A DNA stretch of 64,000 bases from Plecoglossus altivelis (lineage: Eukaryota; Chordata; Actinopteri; Osmeriformes; Plecoglossidae). The notes beneath the pieces are model-generated. The model did not search any database. It was not told where the DNA came from and saw only the letters and a program-made list of their open reading frames with translations. Position numbers and translations under genes: made by a program. Positions 1-13,705 of the stretch are shown piece by piece (positions within the stretch are counted from its first letter, which is position 1; each line of letters starts with the position of its first letter). The stretch spans positions 5,802,720 to 5,866,719 of the forward strand of contig BROE01000005.1 in NCBI GenBank assembly GCA_036571765.1, given 5' to 3'.

Positions 1-115
1 GTGTGTATGAGTGTGTGTGTGTTCGTGTATGAGTTTGTGTGTGTGTGTATGTGAGTGTGTGTATGTGTGTGTATGAGTGTGTGTGTGTATGAATGTGTGT
101 GTGTGCGCGTGTCAC
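1..115. repeat. (GT)n-rich microsatellite in nxn intron 7
   Basis: Imperfect GT/GTAT repeats from the window edge to about position 112, three bases from the exon 7 donor. On the nxn sense strand this is a CA-rich tract directly after the 5' splice site. Confidence 0.85.
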
Positions 116-240
116 CTCTCCAGCCACGAAGAACAGCAGAGGCGTCTCCTCCTCCTTGGCTTTGTAGTTCGCCATGATCTTCTCTGCGATTGGCTGAATC
201 AGCTCCTTGGCCGGCTCCAGCTCCCCCTCCTCCTCAGCGT
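116..240 (-). CDS. nxn: nxn exon 7 (residues 317-358), last one in window
   Basis: Acceptor gttcag, donor gtgaca. Encodes an acidic AEEEGELEPAKELIQPIAEK stretch and then KAKEEETPLLFFVAGE, matching human KAKEEEAPLLFFVAGE. Phase 0 at the donor; about 60 further residues are expected in an exon to the left of the window. Intron 7 opens with a CA-rich repeat on the sense strand. Confidence 0.95.
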
Positions 241-3200
241 CTGAACGAGGGAGAGGAAGCGGCTCGTCAGTGTGACACGGAACATGCCGGAAGACGAGAG
301 GAAGAACACAGACGGCTCATGGTGGACGTGAATGAGCAGACGGAATCAGTGGATGAGGAAGAACGAGAGCGAGGAGAGGAGAGGAGGGAAAGAGAACGGA
401 GGGAGCAGACAGATGAAAGGAGACAAGCAGATGGTCTCTGATTGCCCCCTGCTCATCCGGCCTCTGAAGAGACCATGAAATGATGAGGTCATCACCGTGC
501 ACACGATGACTCCAGCCTGAATCGGCTACATGTGCTGTGCCCCCCCCCACCCTCCCGTCTGATCCGATCGGGGCTCCAGTCAGACTTTGACTGAAGCCAC
601 GTAACAAAGAACAACATCAATTGTTAACTGGCTGAACAGACGTCTTTGTAACTTATCACAGCCTCTACTGATGATCGTAAAATGGGAGATCCTTGGATAA
701 CCTGGTGGAGGTTAATTCTGGCTTCACAACTGTAGAACTGATTTTCTGGACATCTGCATTTGTTCCGTATGTGATGGTTTTTCGTGACTACAGTTTTATC
801 ATGGACCGTAATAAATGGAAAGTACGCCTGTGACTCGAGGAATCTTCCATATACCAAATGTTCCTCCATTCACCCACAAGGAGCACCGGGCAGGGCCCCT
901 TGCGGGGCTGCACAATAGGGACCTGCATTGCATACTCCTCCATTCACCCACAAAGAGCACGAGGCTGGGCCCCTCATGGAGCTGTGCAATAGGGATCAGC
1001 ATTGACTGCTCCTTCACTCACCCACGAACAGCACTAGGCAGGGCCCCTCGTGGAGCTGCACGATAGGGACCAGCATTGACTGCTCCTTCACTCACCCACG
1101 AACAGCACTAGGCAGGGCCCCTCGCGGAGCTGCACGATAAGGACCAGCATTGACTGCTCCTTCACTCACCCACAAACAGCACCAGGCAGGGCCCCTCATG
1201 GAGCTGGACAGCATTGGACTCGCTAAGCTCCAGCACCGGCCGGGGATGCCAGGGGAAGAGCCGGCACTCTGGATCGTTAAGGACCTCCACACGGCCCTGT
1301 CGCGTGATCATGTGACCCTCCGTGTCCAGTAGGATCAGAGTAGGAATCCCTGGTAGAGAGGCATGGATGGAGAGAGAAAAGGAAACAGGAAAAGATCAAG
1401 AAAGGATTTGTTAATAGCCGTATTCCTCCTAATAGAGGAGAAACAAGATTTCATACCCTCTGACTAGTCCTGCCCCCTCCCTCTCCCTCTCTCCATCTCC
1501 CTATCCCTCACCCCCCCTTATTTCTCCCTCACTCACTCACTCTCTGCTCCTTCCTTCTCTCCCTCTCCCCATCTCTCTCCCTCCTCCTCTCTGCTCCTTC
1601 CCTCTCTCCATCTCCCTCTCCCTCACCCCCCTTCTTTCTCCCTCCCTCTCCCTCTCTGCTCCTCCCTCTCCCTCTCTGCTCCTTCCTCTCCCTCCCTCTG
1701 TCTCCACTCAGTCTCCTACTGGGTCTGTTGTTTTCTTTAGTCTGACCCTTCTCTCCAACCATCATTCAGATCAGAATCTCGCCGGCGTATTAACAACCTT
1801 ATCAGGAACAGACTGAGAGAAGGTGCAGAGGCAGTTTGTCTGGGATTGAGGAAGGATGTGTGTGTGTGTACACGTGTGTGTGTGTGTGTACACATGTGTG
1901 TGTGTGTTGTGGTGGTTGTTTAGCAGGGGCTGAAGTGAACAGCAGGGGTTTGAGTGCGGGAGGGGGGGGGCGGTATCGACTCGTCCTGTGTGCATTCCGA
2001 ACATTCCAGGCAGGAGAGGCAATGAGCCAGCACTCTCTAACTGCATCCACACTCCTCTCAAGCGGACGAGAGAGAGAGAAGAGGGAGGGAGAGAGAGAGA
2101 AGAGGGAGGGAAAGAGAGAGAGAAGAGGGAGGGAGAGAGAGAGAAGAAGGAGGGAGGGTGAGAGAGAAAGAGTAGAGGGAAGGGAGAGAGTGAGAGAGAG
2201 AGAAGAGGGAAGTGCTAGGGAGAGAGAGAGAGAGAGAGAGAGAACGGGATAGAAGGGAGAAAGAGAAATAAATAGATGGAGACAAAAGAAAAGGGGAAAA
2301 AAAGAGAGAGGTAAAAAGCAAGGCACAGTGGAAGATGAGAAGCTGTCTACAGCCCAGTAGAACAGTGAACCTGCCCACCAGACCACCACTCCTCTGGTGG
2401 AAGAGCCTCCTGTTGACTGCTGCCTGCCTGGAGAACACAACCAGCCGCCATTGTAGTGTCTCTCAACAGCAACACTTGGTAAGGTCAGTTGTGTTCCATG
2501 TCTAAGGGGTCCTCCAGGGGACCTCCAGAGCGGCCGTACCTTGTATTCCGTACAGCCTGTTGAGTCGTGACCTGCGGGCCTCGTCCGAGTAGGGCACGGC
2601 CAGCCACGGCATCTCACTGAAGTACTGCGTGAAAGAGTCCTCCGACCTGCAGAGGGAGACAGCAGCGCACCGAATGACCCTTTAATCCCACTGGACACGA
2701 CAGTCGTGGTCAGGCTTGCAAGCATGTGTGTGTGTGTGTGTGTGTGTGTGAGTGAGACGGAGAAAGGGAAGAATGTGCGGACCGCCGCTCTCACCTGTCG
2801 GCGCTGACGAACACGATCTCAAACTGGTGACCCGACTCCTTCACAGCACGATACGTCTCCACCAGAACCCGGGTCAGGCTGCGGCATGGAGGGCACTGCA
2901 TCCAGAGCACGCATGCACGCACACACGCGCACGCACACACACACAGTGAGGAGAAGAAGGAGAAGAGGAGAGGATGAGGGAGAGACGTCGGCTCACAGCA
3001 TGGCCTCGATTCCAAAGCATGAATAAGCAGCGTAATGATGCTGACAGATTTCTGTGGTTGCTGCGGTCTGCGTTGTGTTTCCGGACTCCCATCCCCCTGC
3101 GTCATCAAAACCCAAACCTCACCCGAAACCAGGGATATCATTTCCCTTTGTAACCTACCTCCTTTCAAAAGAGAGAACCCAAGTGCTCAGGAAGAGCTCC

Positions 3201-5128
3201 TAAAAACACTAATCCTGCCTTCGCTGGGAGGCATTTGTTGTTGTTCAGTGCCATGTTCCTTAAGAGCCTCCAGCCGAGCAGTCAGAATGACTGCGTACTC
3301 GTCTCTCCCCCGACCCACCTCCTTCCCATACTCCTTCTGCAGTCTGCTCTCGCAGGATTAGAGGTAGGCCAGCAGACAGCGCCGGCAGCGGTGGCAACAA
3401 GGCTGGCATGCAGTAGCACTCAGAGTGCCAGCAGTCGAAGGAAACCATGCCAGTCTTCCTCTCTCACAGCCTGTCCTTCCTCCCATCCCTCTCTTTTCTC
3501 CATCCTCTATTCGCTCTCCTCCCACAGAGTTTCTTTCTTGAGAATAAATCCTTCCCTCCCCAAGTCACGCTGCCTACAACACAAGTAACAGCAGCCCTGG
3601 TAAAGATGGGCCGTGATGCCGAGGCTGGGGTCTGAGCTGCGAGGCTGGGGTCAGAGCCGAGAGGCTGGGGTCTGGGCCGTGAGGCTGGGGTGAGAGCTGA
3701 GAGGCTGGGGTGAGAGCTGAGAGGCTGGGGTCAGAGCGGCGAGGCTGGGGTCAGAGCTGCGAGGCTGGGATCAGAGTTGCGAGGCTGGGGTCAGAGCTGA
3801 GAGGCTGGGGTCTGGGCTGCGAGGCTGGGATCAGAGCTGCGAGACTGGGGTCTGGGCTGTGAAGCCTCTCCTCCCCCCCGGGCCTCTCTGAGTGAGGCCC
3901 AACACCAGCGGCCTGCTGCAGTAAACGTAGACCAGGACCAGGTGCTGCCGCAACACGCTTGTAACATTCTTTTAATAGCGGCTACGTTTACGCTGGGAGG
4001 GGAATGCGCAGTGCTAAAATACCACAAATAAACTTATATGGCAGCTTTTGTGGTTTGTCGTCTCAGTTTGTATGAGCTGAGGAGCCCTTGAGGGGCCGCA
4101 GCTGGTGGGTTGGGCCGGAGCAGTGCCGTCACAACTTCCTAGTGTCCGGCCTAGACCACATGCAGAGAGAGAGACAATGGCCTGACTGTGGGAGGGAGTG
4201 GCATCCACGTAACATAACCAGAATAGATGCTGACTGGACAAAGAGGAACTGCCAGCCCTGTGTTGGAGACAATGGAGCGTAGCCGCCACTTTCCATCCTT
4301 CCTCCTTTCATCCTTCCATCCAGGCCCTGCCTAGCCTGGCCCTGCCTAGCCTGGCCCTGCCTGGTCCTGCCCCCTGGCTAGCGGTCAGATCAGCTCTGCC
4401 CTCTCCCGCTGTGTCCGACCCCCTGCCCTCGCCCTAACGGATGCCTCTCTGTTTGAACAGAGCTGCTACTCACATCGCCAGACAGCTGGAAGCAGAAAGA
4501 GGAAAATAAGGGGCCCTTTCCTTGCACCCCGTCCCGCCTCCCTCCCTCCCTCCTCCCCTGCCCCTTCCATGCCCCCCGCTCGCTCACCCAGTGTGCTGAG
4601 AAGTAGACTCCCACGTAGTGGCCCTCCAGAGAGCTGCTGTCTGTCGTCTGCCTGTTGTTCCTAAGCAGCGGCCCCGCCACCACCTCCGCAAAGGGCTTGG
4701 GCCCCCAGGGGAACTCCAGACCTGGGAAGGAGGGAGGGATGGGAAAAGAAAGAAAGAGAGAGGGAAGAGAGTGAGAGAGAGAGGGAAGAGAGTAAGAGTG
4801 AGAGAGAGCGGGAAGAGAGGGAAGAGAGAGAGAGCCATGGGTCTGATTACTAAACAGAGAAGAAAGCTTTTCTGTGTTCCAAACCCTTTTCAGAACCAGA
4901 ACCTTCTCTCCCTCTGGCACAGCCATTAGATAATAAAGACAAGCATGTGTGGCCAGCATTTATCATACATGAATCTAGGCTCAGAGAGCGTGTCTCTCAC
5001 TCACACGATTCTTTGTACTCTGTGTCATCTGCTTTTGGAACAGATGCAAAATGTGCTTTTAATGATGATTGAAAGCCATGCTTTTCCATTTCCCATAGAG
5101 CACATAAGAGGCTGCTGCCAGCGATGCC

Positions 5129-5170
<42 letters not shown>

Positions 5171-6445
5171 GTCTCAGTCTCTCTCTCTAGGTCTGTCTCT
5201 CTCACTCCCCTCTCTCGTTATCTTTTCAAGGTGTCTTCATTGTCCGTGTCGAGGGCCAGAGGAGCATTTGGGACGGCCAGATATAAAAGCGTGGTCATAA
5301 ATAAAGCCTGTAAAGTCTTCTTTCTGCAGGGCCTGCTCTGCGGGGCTTCATTAGGCAGGAGTGACACGTCCGCACTGCGCTGCCTCGGCCCGCCATTGTT
5401 GTCCCGATTGTAAAAGTGCTCACCATCCTCCAGCGCGGGCAAGTCCAGCCACCGCCACTATCCACCAGGCCTTTCATTAGACTGAAAGAGAGAGAGAGTC
5501 CTCCCTCCCTTTCTCTCTCTCTCGCCTCTCCGCTCCATAACACCACCACACCAACCACACCCCTCCCCCCTCCCCCTCCCCCCCCACACATATATACAAC
5601 TCTAACTATCCATCTGTGTCTCACTCTCCCACACGCACGCAAACAAACCCACACACACACTCGGCAGACGTTGTGTATGAGCTACTGCTACCAAGATACA
5701 CTCTCTTCTTACCACGCTGAAAAGGGAGGGCAGCGAGAGTAGAAAATTCATTTCTCTCCTCCACCCACATCTAGCTCAGCGCTGCAGTTAATGAATCATG
5801 GAAATGATATCTGGGATTGGGCCTGGCCTGGCCTGGCGTTCATTAGGCTCAGACAGAGGATCTGTCACAGCGCTCGTGAAATCTATTTTCTCCAGAGGGT
5901 TCTGTTGCCATGGTGTGTGTATGTGTGCATGCGTATGTGCGTGTGTCAGTGTGTGTGTGTTTCAGCAGTTTCCAAGCCCAGGCTGGGTGTGTTATGACCC
6001 ACCTGTGGGGTCGTCACGGACGACCAACAGCCCATTCCGACACACCACCTTCCCTGTGGTGGCGTCCACGAACACCAGCGAAGGAACGCTCGTCACCTTG
6101 TACTTGTTCCACAGCCTCATCTGAAAAAGAGACACAGAGAGAGAGCGAGAGACAGAGAGCGAGAGAGAGCGTGAGAGAGAGCGAGAGAGAGAGAGAGAGC
6201 GAGAGAGAGACAGAGAGAGTGACAGAGAGAGCGAGAGACAGAGAGACAGAGAGACAGAGAGAGAGAGTGAGAGACAGAGAGACAGAGAGAGAGACAGAGA
6301 GAGAGAGCGAGAGAGAGACAGAGAGCGAGACAGAGAGAGACAGAGAGCGAGAGAGCGAGAGAGAGACAGAGAGACAGAGAGAGAGAGACAGAGAGCGAGC
6401 GAGAGAGAGACAGAGAGCGAGAGAGAGACAGAGAGACAGAGAGAC

Positions 6446-6478
<33 letters not shown>

Positions 6479-9400
6479 GAGGGGGGGGGAGAATTCTGTC
6501 AATATGAGGAATCTGAAGCACAGCTACAGATCGACTGTACAACAGAAAATGCCCACAAAACTCCCCAACAGAGGCGAGGAATAAGTTCCTGACGTCTTTA
6601 TCGATTGCCACTGTAGTCGGAAATAAATCTTGTAAAAACACCAACTTCTTCTGAGGGTAACAAGAAGAACGAACAAGTTTTGGCAAATATGTTACGTATT
6701 CATGAGGCCCAGTTCTTCCTCTGAAGAAGAAAAGAGACTGAGATATCTGGCGGGTTGAATAAAACAGCAGTGTATTCAGCCTACAGTGAGCTAGCTGAAG
6801 GCTGGACAAACACAGCTCTGGGGCTGATCTCACATTAAAGAGAGACCAGCGCGGGAGGAAACTCAAGCGCGGCGTTTTGCTTCTGCCGTGTCATGAATAG
6901 AAGAGTGCGAGGGTGCAGCTCGGAGGGTAAACCGCTCCAACAGAAGCCTCTTCGCTGCACTCGGCTGCCTCTGGGTCCACGCTGCAGGCAGACATTTTAT
7001 TTCTCGTCCTCTGTTGAGGACAACACTGTCAATTATTTAATGGCTGAAGACATGATGCATTCCTCCAGTGGGATTTCTAAAGGAACCAGTGCATCTCTAA
7101 TTATAGTCCCTGCTACGGCCTAGCATCTTGATATGACTGCACGCTGTGGCACATGCAATCTGAAACAGACCCTTGGCAACCTCTAATGTGTACATGTCGC
7201 GCTGGGACTGTTTATAGTAAAGATGTTTGGTGTTGCTATCGTCCACATCGTAAAGAACAGAGCGAGTGGATGGGAACCTCCCGTTTCCAGGCTTTCCTGA
7301 CCACGAGTGGATAAATCACTCCCCAAACAGGTAAACGCGTAGCACACTTGGCTTGCAAGATGTGCGACTGCCACATGTAGAAAGGGAAAGTGAGTGAGGG
7401 GGGGGGATCTCAGGGAGGAGGGCACGAGACAGGGGGGTGAATGAGTCTCTCCTGGGTTCAGTTTCATTTATGCTCCGGGCTGCTGAAAACCGACTGCCAT
7501 CTCTTCTAATGAAAACAATGACTTCACCGCAGGAACTGAGTCGATGCTTAGGTTTGGACGTCCAGAAGGGTCTGATGCGTCTTAGGACTGATTTGCTCTA
7601 CATGCCACACTGAGTCCTGTAGGTCACTTCCCTTGAGCTGGTTTTTTTGTGCTGATCTTTCTATTGTATAAGACAGGGCAGAAATCTTTTTCTGGGCAGG
7701 CATCTTGCTGGTCAGCATGTCTGTCCCAAGGATTTATAGGGCCTCTAAAACTATTTGCTGGTCTACAAGTCCCTTCGAAACACACCATGATGCCTACCAC
7801 AGTCAACAACTTTATCAAGCTCTGCTTCAGGCTTTCTCTACACCCTAGAAACTCAATCTCTAATCCCACCAAATCGACGAGGTTACACGAGTAGAGGGTC
7901 TTAACTGTGACCATCTCCAGTTACCGGCATGTCTCACGACACATCTGTGAAACTTACACAGCAGACTAAACCGCTTCAACTGCCTCTTCTAGCATGATCT
8001 GCTCCTGTTGCTGCCGCTAGCCGAGTGATTTATCTTTCCGAAACGTTAACTAGCTATCTTTGGTTAGCTGCCGGGCTAAGTTACCTACAATGCTATTAGC
8101 AAGTTAGCGGTCGGCAACTCGTTAGCCTTCCAATGCGTACATTCTAAACCCATACTAAAGTTTTTGTCTGTCTGAAAATATTTCACTGGAATGTTTGAAG
8201 CCCATTTTGAACGCTGCTCCTTAGGTTAGGGTGGGAGGGGGACTGTTGGCTTAGGGGGGGCGAGCGATGGAGCAGGCTAAGGTAACGACAGGTAGAGTAT
8301 GAACGGCGGCACTTGATATATACGGTCCCTGGGAAATGTCAAGAAACAGCTCCTATGTCAACTTCTCGAAATGCTGTTGCTGAACGGAGGCGGACTGTTC
8401 TGATAATGAGGAAAACAGACAGGTGTTTTAAAGAACTGTCTAGACTTTAATAACGTGCAGCGTTACACTGGAAATTATTTTTTTTTTGCTGCCATTTTCA
8501 AAGGAAGATCGTATCGAAAAACGGCTTTGGTTTGAATCACTAGGCTTTATCAAAGTTCTGCCATCAGCCATTTTCTGTAAAGCCTTTAATTTTGTCGCAG
8601 TTCATGCTCGAGGCTCTGAAGTCCTCAAAACATATGCTAAACTGTTCTAATACACAGATCATTCTTTACTAAAGTGCCCGAGGGCAGAAAAATGTCTTGC
8701 GCGTTAAAGTCTATTTAAACATCAATACAAATACATTCAGATAACCTCTTTATAGGCCTACAAAGGGGGACTGGAGAACAATGTTCTCAACAATGCGCTC
8801 AAAGTACACTTTGTCTTGTTGACCTAGGAATCTTGCGACCCCGTTAAAAAGGTCGGCAGACGCAATGTAGAATATTGAATGCCACAATGTTTTGCAAATG
8901 TATAGTGGCTATGCGAATACGGGTTGTCATACCGGTGTGAGAATTCATGATCGTGTGAAACCTGTCAAGTGAGCCGTCGGAGAAACCTGAATCATCGAAC
9001 GTCTTGGCAATTGCAGGGCTAATTCCTCCTCCCATCACTTCAGGTTAATTTACTGCGTTCCTGAGTTACAGTATGTCTGCCTGGCAGCGGTTCAGTACGC
9101 TGCAGGACAGTAAATCACTCTGGGCTCAAGTCTGGCTGAGGGTGTGTCTAACAGCCATCAGGACTGGTAATATGGTTCCGGGGGAACATGATGAGTTTGG
9201 TGGTTGCTGCAGTAACATCACCTACATTATTTCATTAGCAGGCTCCAGATACGTGTCACCACCCTGCAAGATGATTCAGCGGGAGGTGGAACAGAAATTC
9301 ATTCAGTCTAATGTCACTGGCTAAACACGACTCCATGCTGGGTTTCCACTATAATTTCATCTCATGCTGAACCTGGTTCCTTCACCGCAGAAGCAAAGGA

Positions 9401-9962
9401 CTTCACAGTTTTTAAAACACAAGCACACTTTTCCCCAAAGGGTCTGTGTTTTTCTTTTGGCATGTAACACTAGGAACAATGGCAGTGTGTTGTCCTGTTT
9501 TCTCAGGGCTCTAATTGCAGCGAGACAGTCCGTTCTCTTATTGTAAGCAGTCAAAAGGCTTGAGGGAAATATCCGGAGAAGGCTGAGCATCATAAAGAGA
9601 GGGTAAACGGAGACGGTGACACGGCCACAAACATGCACAAGTCTCCCAGTCCAAACTATTCTAGTACCTCTGTCGGCGCTCATCCACTGTCTGGTTCACA
9701 TGATATGCTTTCCGCCCGATCTCTGAGGTTTGGCTGCATTACGCCCCACTCTTCAGGGCTTGATTTAATCAAAGTATTGTATATCCGTTGTGAAAATGTG
9801 TGCTAACCATCTAAAAAGGCACGGGAAAATGTTGTTGAGAAAACATACACGCGTAAAGCTTAACAAGGGTTGATACAGTACTTATAAACCAGGGATGTTA
9901 CCTACTGTGACAGTAGCTACTGTGGTATACGAGATACCGAGGATGATCACAAATGCACTAGC

Positions 9963-10007
<45 letters not shown>

Positions 10008-13000
10008 CACACATCCCTTCCCTCTCGGAGTGCATCTTTTCATTCACTACACAAACCCACACATGGGAGCCCTGCTGTACCGTAACACGCTGGCTAATAG
10101 GTGCCAATCACTCCCACAGAGACCCCCACCAACTGCTCCGGCATTGCGGAGAGCAGGAAATCCATCCTAACAATCCATTTACCCGCTCAAACACGGTGGG
10201 CATTAGCCTAGCGCCGCTCCTCCGCTCCTCATGCTAATGAGACCAGGGTTGGCCACGGCTGCATCCCCCTGGAGGGAGGAGGGAAGCGTGGAGGGAGGAT
10301 GGAAGTGTGGAGGGAGGATGGAGGTGGAAGCAGAGGGAGGATGGAGGTGGGAGCAGAGGGAGGATGGAGGTGGGAGCAGAGGGAGGATGGAGGTGGGAGC
10401 AGAGGGAGGATGGAGGTGGGAGGAGGTGGAGCCTGTTGAGGAGCCAGGAGATTCTCACCAGGACAAGGAGACTAGGCCAGACATAATGATGCCATCTGTA
10501 TGCACCTCACTTACCAGCCTCTCTGGGGCGATTGTGATTATTATCACTCTTATCAAGCTGGGGGTCCAAACCAAGCCATTTACTGAGGTGCTAAAAGATC
10601 GCAGAGTTGAATTGCCAGCATACATGTCGTGCTATGATTAGAAATGAGGCAATTCTCTCCTCAGACTTATCCATATCCATGTTTGGCGTCATGGAAAGTA
10701 ATGGTTTTCATGCTCCTTCGCACCATTACACTTTATTAACGATATTCTGTAGTTTCAAAGGGGTTGGGGTTTGTAGTCCTTACTTCCTGCGGTGCTTCCC
10801 TGAAACGTCAAACACAACACAAGCTTCCTTTCTGTCCCGCTCCCATTCCGAACCCTTTCATTCATTGCCTCTGCCCCATCTCCCTTCCTCAGGCCTCCTA
10901 TGGATACTTCCCAGCGCCAGCCAACATTTTGACCCAAGTTCCAACCCCAACCTCCGCCTCAACCCCAACCCCAACCTCCGCCTCAACCCCAACTCCAACC
11001 ACAGTTCCAAGAGCCTGACAAGGAATTCAGCCCCGGCCTTTTTTACAAGCGGTAGCTTGAGTAGCTCTCCGAACGCTGGCTGGCTGGCGCTAGGGTTGAC
11101 CGCAGTGAAGAGCCCTGCTGAGAGAGAACTGAAGTGGAAGGAATTACACCAGTCGTCCTCCCCATCCACTTCTTATTGTTCCCGCCTTGACTCCTCGCAA
11201 ATCTGCCTTGGCCGGGATGACCTGAGGCATTCCCCCAACCCTCTCCATCAAAGCTCGTTCCCAGCGCGCACGGAAGCTACAAAGGAACTCCTGCCTCACA
11301 CAAAGGGAGCGCATGTTTACCACCCCGCTGTGGCGATGGCAGGGAGAAATCATTTGATCTTACAATAGAATGCTGATGACAAACACGGACGAGTACATCA
11401 AAATGACTCAGTAACAATGAAGAGGAAGAAGCAGCTGGCTCCAAGCTCAATGCCAGACTTACCGCTCGGTGATGAGACGAGTCTCGTACAGTATATACAT
11501 ATTGGGGCCTTAAACGTTGTTCTGAGCTTGGAGGACAGTGAGGGGAAACCAAAGACGGGGTGATTATTTCAAAGCGGTTCTTCCCTCTGGGGGGCAGAAC
11601 AAGGCCGTGTTCTGAAACAGCTAAGCAGAGCGGACTGACCCAGTTAATACACATGTTGATAACCGAAGCCAGATCGGTCAGACTCGCGTTGAGTAAATGC
11701 AGGTGGTGTCTAAAGATGGTTGTTGCAAAGACAACTCTTCACAGTCTAAGGGGGGCATGACTGCGTGTCCTTCTTTGATAGGGCTTTCTCAACAGAGCAT
11801 GGCTGCAGGCGGCTATTAAAGGTAAAGATACTTTACAAGGACGGAGAGAGAGAGAGAGAGTAGGAGAGAGAGAGAGTAGGAGAGAGAGAGAGAGAGAGTA
11901 GCAGAGAGAGAAGGAATGGAAAGTGAAAGCTCTCCCACCACTTCAAAAAAAATCCTCTCATCCACATGTGGGTCCTGTGGCTCTGTTCTACATCGATGTA
12001 GTGTTGAGGTGTTTCATAAACATGTTCATCTTTTAGCCTCTTTATCTGGAGGACAGTGGGAGACATGGATGAACACAAGGCCTCCTGGATAGAACCTCTG
12101 GTTAAAGTCCCGGTCGTCATACAGGCAGCAGACAGGAACCAGCCACTTCTTGTCTGCTCTCATCTTTTCCTCACTCAGGAACAGCACAGACCTCGCTCTG
12201 CTCCACTGAGCACGACAGCAACCCCTCCCGCACAGTGCAACCTCGGTTACGACAGGGGGGGGAAAAAAAGCTCTCTCCAGGAGAGAAAAAGGAAATTCTC
12301 AACTTGAAATCCGCCCAGGTTAGACATCAGTCCCCCAGCCTCTTAAATGCAGCGTGTTATTGCAACATCATATTTATCCCCTAAAATATTCATTGGCCCA
12401 GCCAGTTTGGTGGCGGATCCTTCGCTTGCACTGATACACCGGCTAAATTGCTTTTCCGATAAAGGCCCCGTTGCCATAGCAACCCCCCCCCCTTTACCCC
12501 CATCAGGACATGTCACAAAGTGCTAGACACATTGTGGGCTCTTAGTTAATAATTCAGTGATAAATTAACGGTTTTGTGAGGGAAACAGGTGCCAGAATGT
12601 CAGAGGGCTTATGAGGGGGTAGCAGAGTGGAACGAGAGACAGAGAGAATGAACTGGAGAAAGAGAGAGCGAGTGAGAGACGGAGAGAATGAACTGGAGAA
12701 AGAGAGAGCGAGCGAGAGACGGAGAGGGCGAGATTCCCCTCCAGCCTAGTGTTACAAGCACAAAAGCTAGCTCCCTGAATAGCAGGCTCTTAATCCAAAC
12801 TCAGACTCTGTATGGCTGGGCTGCACCGTGCGAGTTTTATTTAGTGAAGAATGCGGCGTAAAAGCAGGAGGATTGTAAAGCAGTAAAAACCAGGGCTCAG
12901 TGAGTATCTGCAGCATTGTCTCTCCACAGGCGTGGGTCACCCCTGAGGCCTACATACTGCAGGTTCAAAGGTCAACCCATCAGGGACTGCGCTCCCCTCC

Positions 13001-13671
13001 CCCCGCCTTCTTTCTGCTGTTTAAGAGTACAATCCTGCCAGCTCCCCCCTGCCTCCCCCGCCCTCTCCTTCCGAGGCCACGGCTCCCAGCATGCGTGTTT
13101 GCGCTGGCAGCCTGGTTTACGTAAAAGGGTAGACACACTCAAACATGCCTTCTTTTTAAGGCCCGTGTGTTAGCATGAACCAAGGCACGGATTTCTCAAC
13201 TCACACCCACATACCACAGGTCAATTATTAAACAGGAAGAAGGTTCACCTACTGAAACACACACGCGCAAAGGGCCATTTTCTCAGGAAAATTGTATTGG
13301 CTTCAATGATTCACTTTGATGTTTATACATCCCATAATAGGTCCTGAGTATGTATGTCCATCCAAGACTAAATCAGCATGTTGGTCTACCATGACTCTCT
13401 CCTCTGTAGTCTAGCCTCTCACCCAGTCACGCCAAGCCACGCGAGGCATCTCCGCAGCGAGATGCAAGAGACGGCACGTACGGCCGTGCCAACATGGTGG
13501 TCAGCTAGAGATTGGCATCGCACGCCCAGACTACCCGCCTCAGCGGGCGCGGTGACGGGCCTGCAGTTTTCTGCTTGTCCGTGGCGCCTGCCAGGGGTAA
13601 TTCATATCACTCTCTCTCATGCATAAACTGTAATCCAATACAGTATGGAGTGGATCCTGGCAATAGGCCGG

Positions 13672-13705
<34 letters not shown>

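Noticed and set aside
1802..2794. 330-codon minus frame
   Set aside because: Runs through CT/CA microsatellites and across nxn exon 5 in a frame other than the homologous one.
5910..6866. Long arginine/glutamate frame on plus and serine/leucine frame on minus
   Set aside because: Low-complexity (GAGACA)n sequence without stop codons; it is the pyrimidine tract of an nxn acceptor.
10938..11008. Interstitial telomeric repeat
   Set aside because: The CCAACC/CCTCAACC pattern is irregular and lacks exact CCCTAA units.
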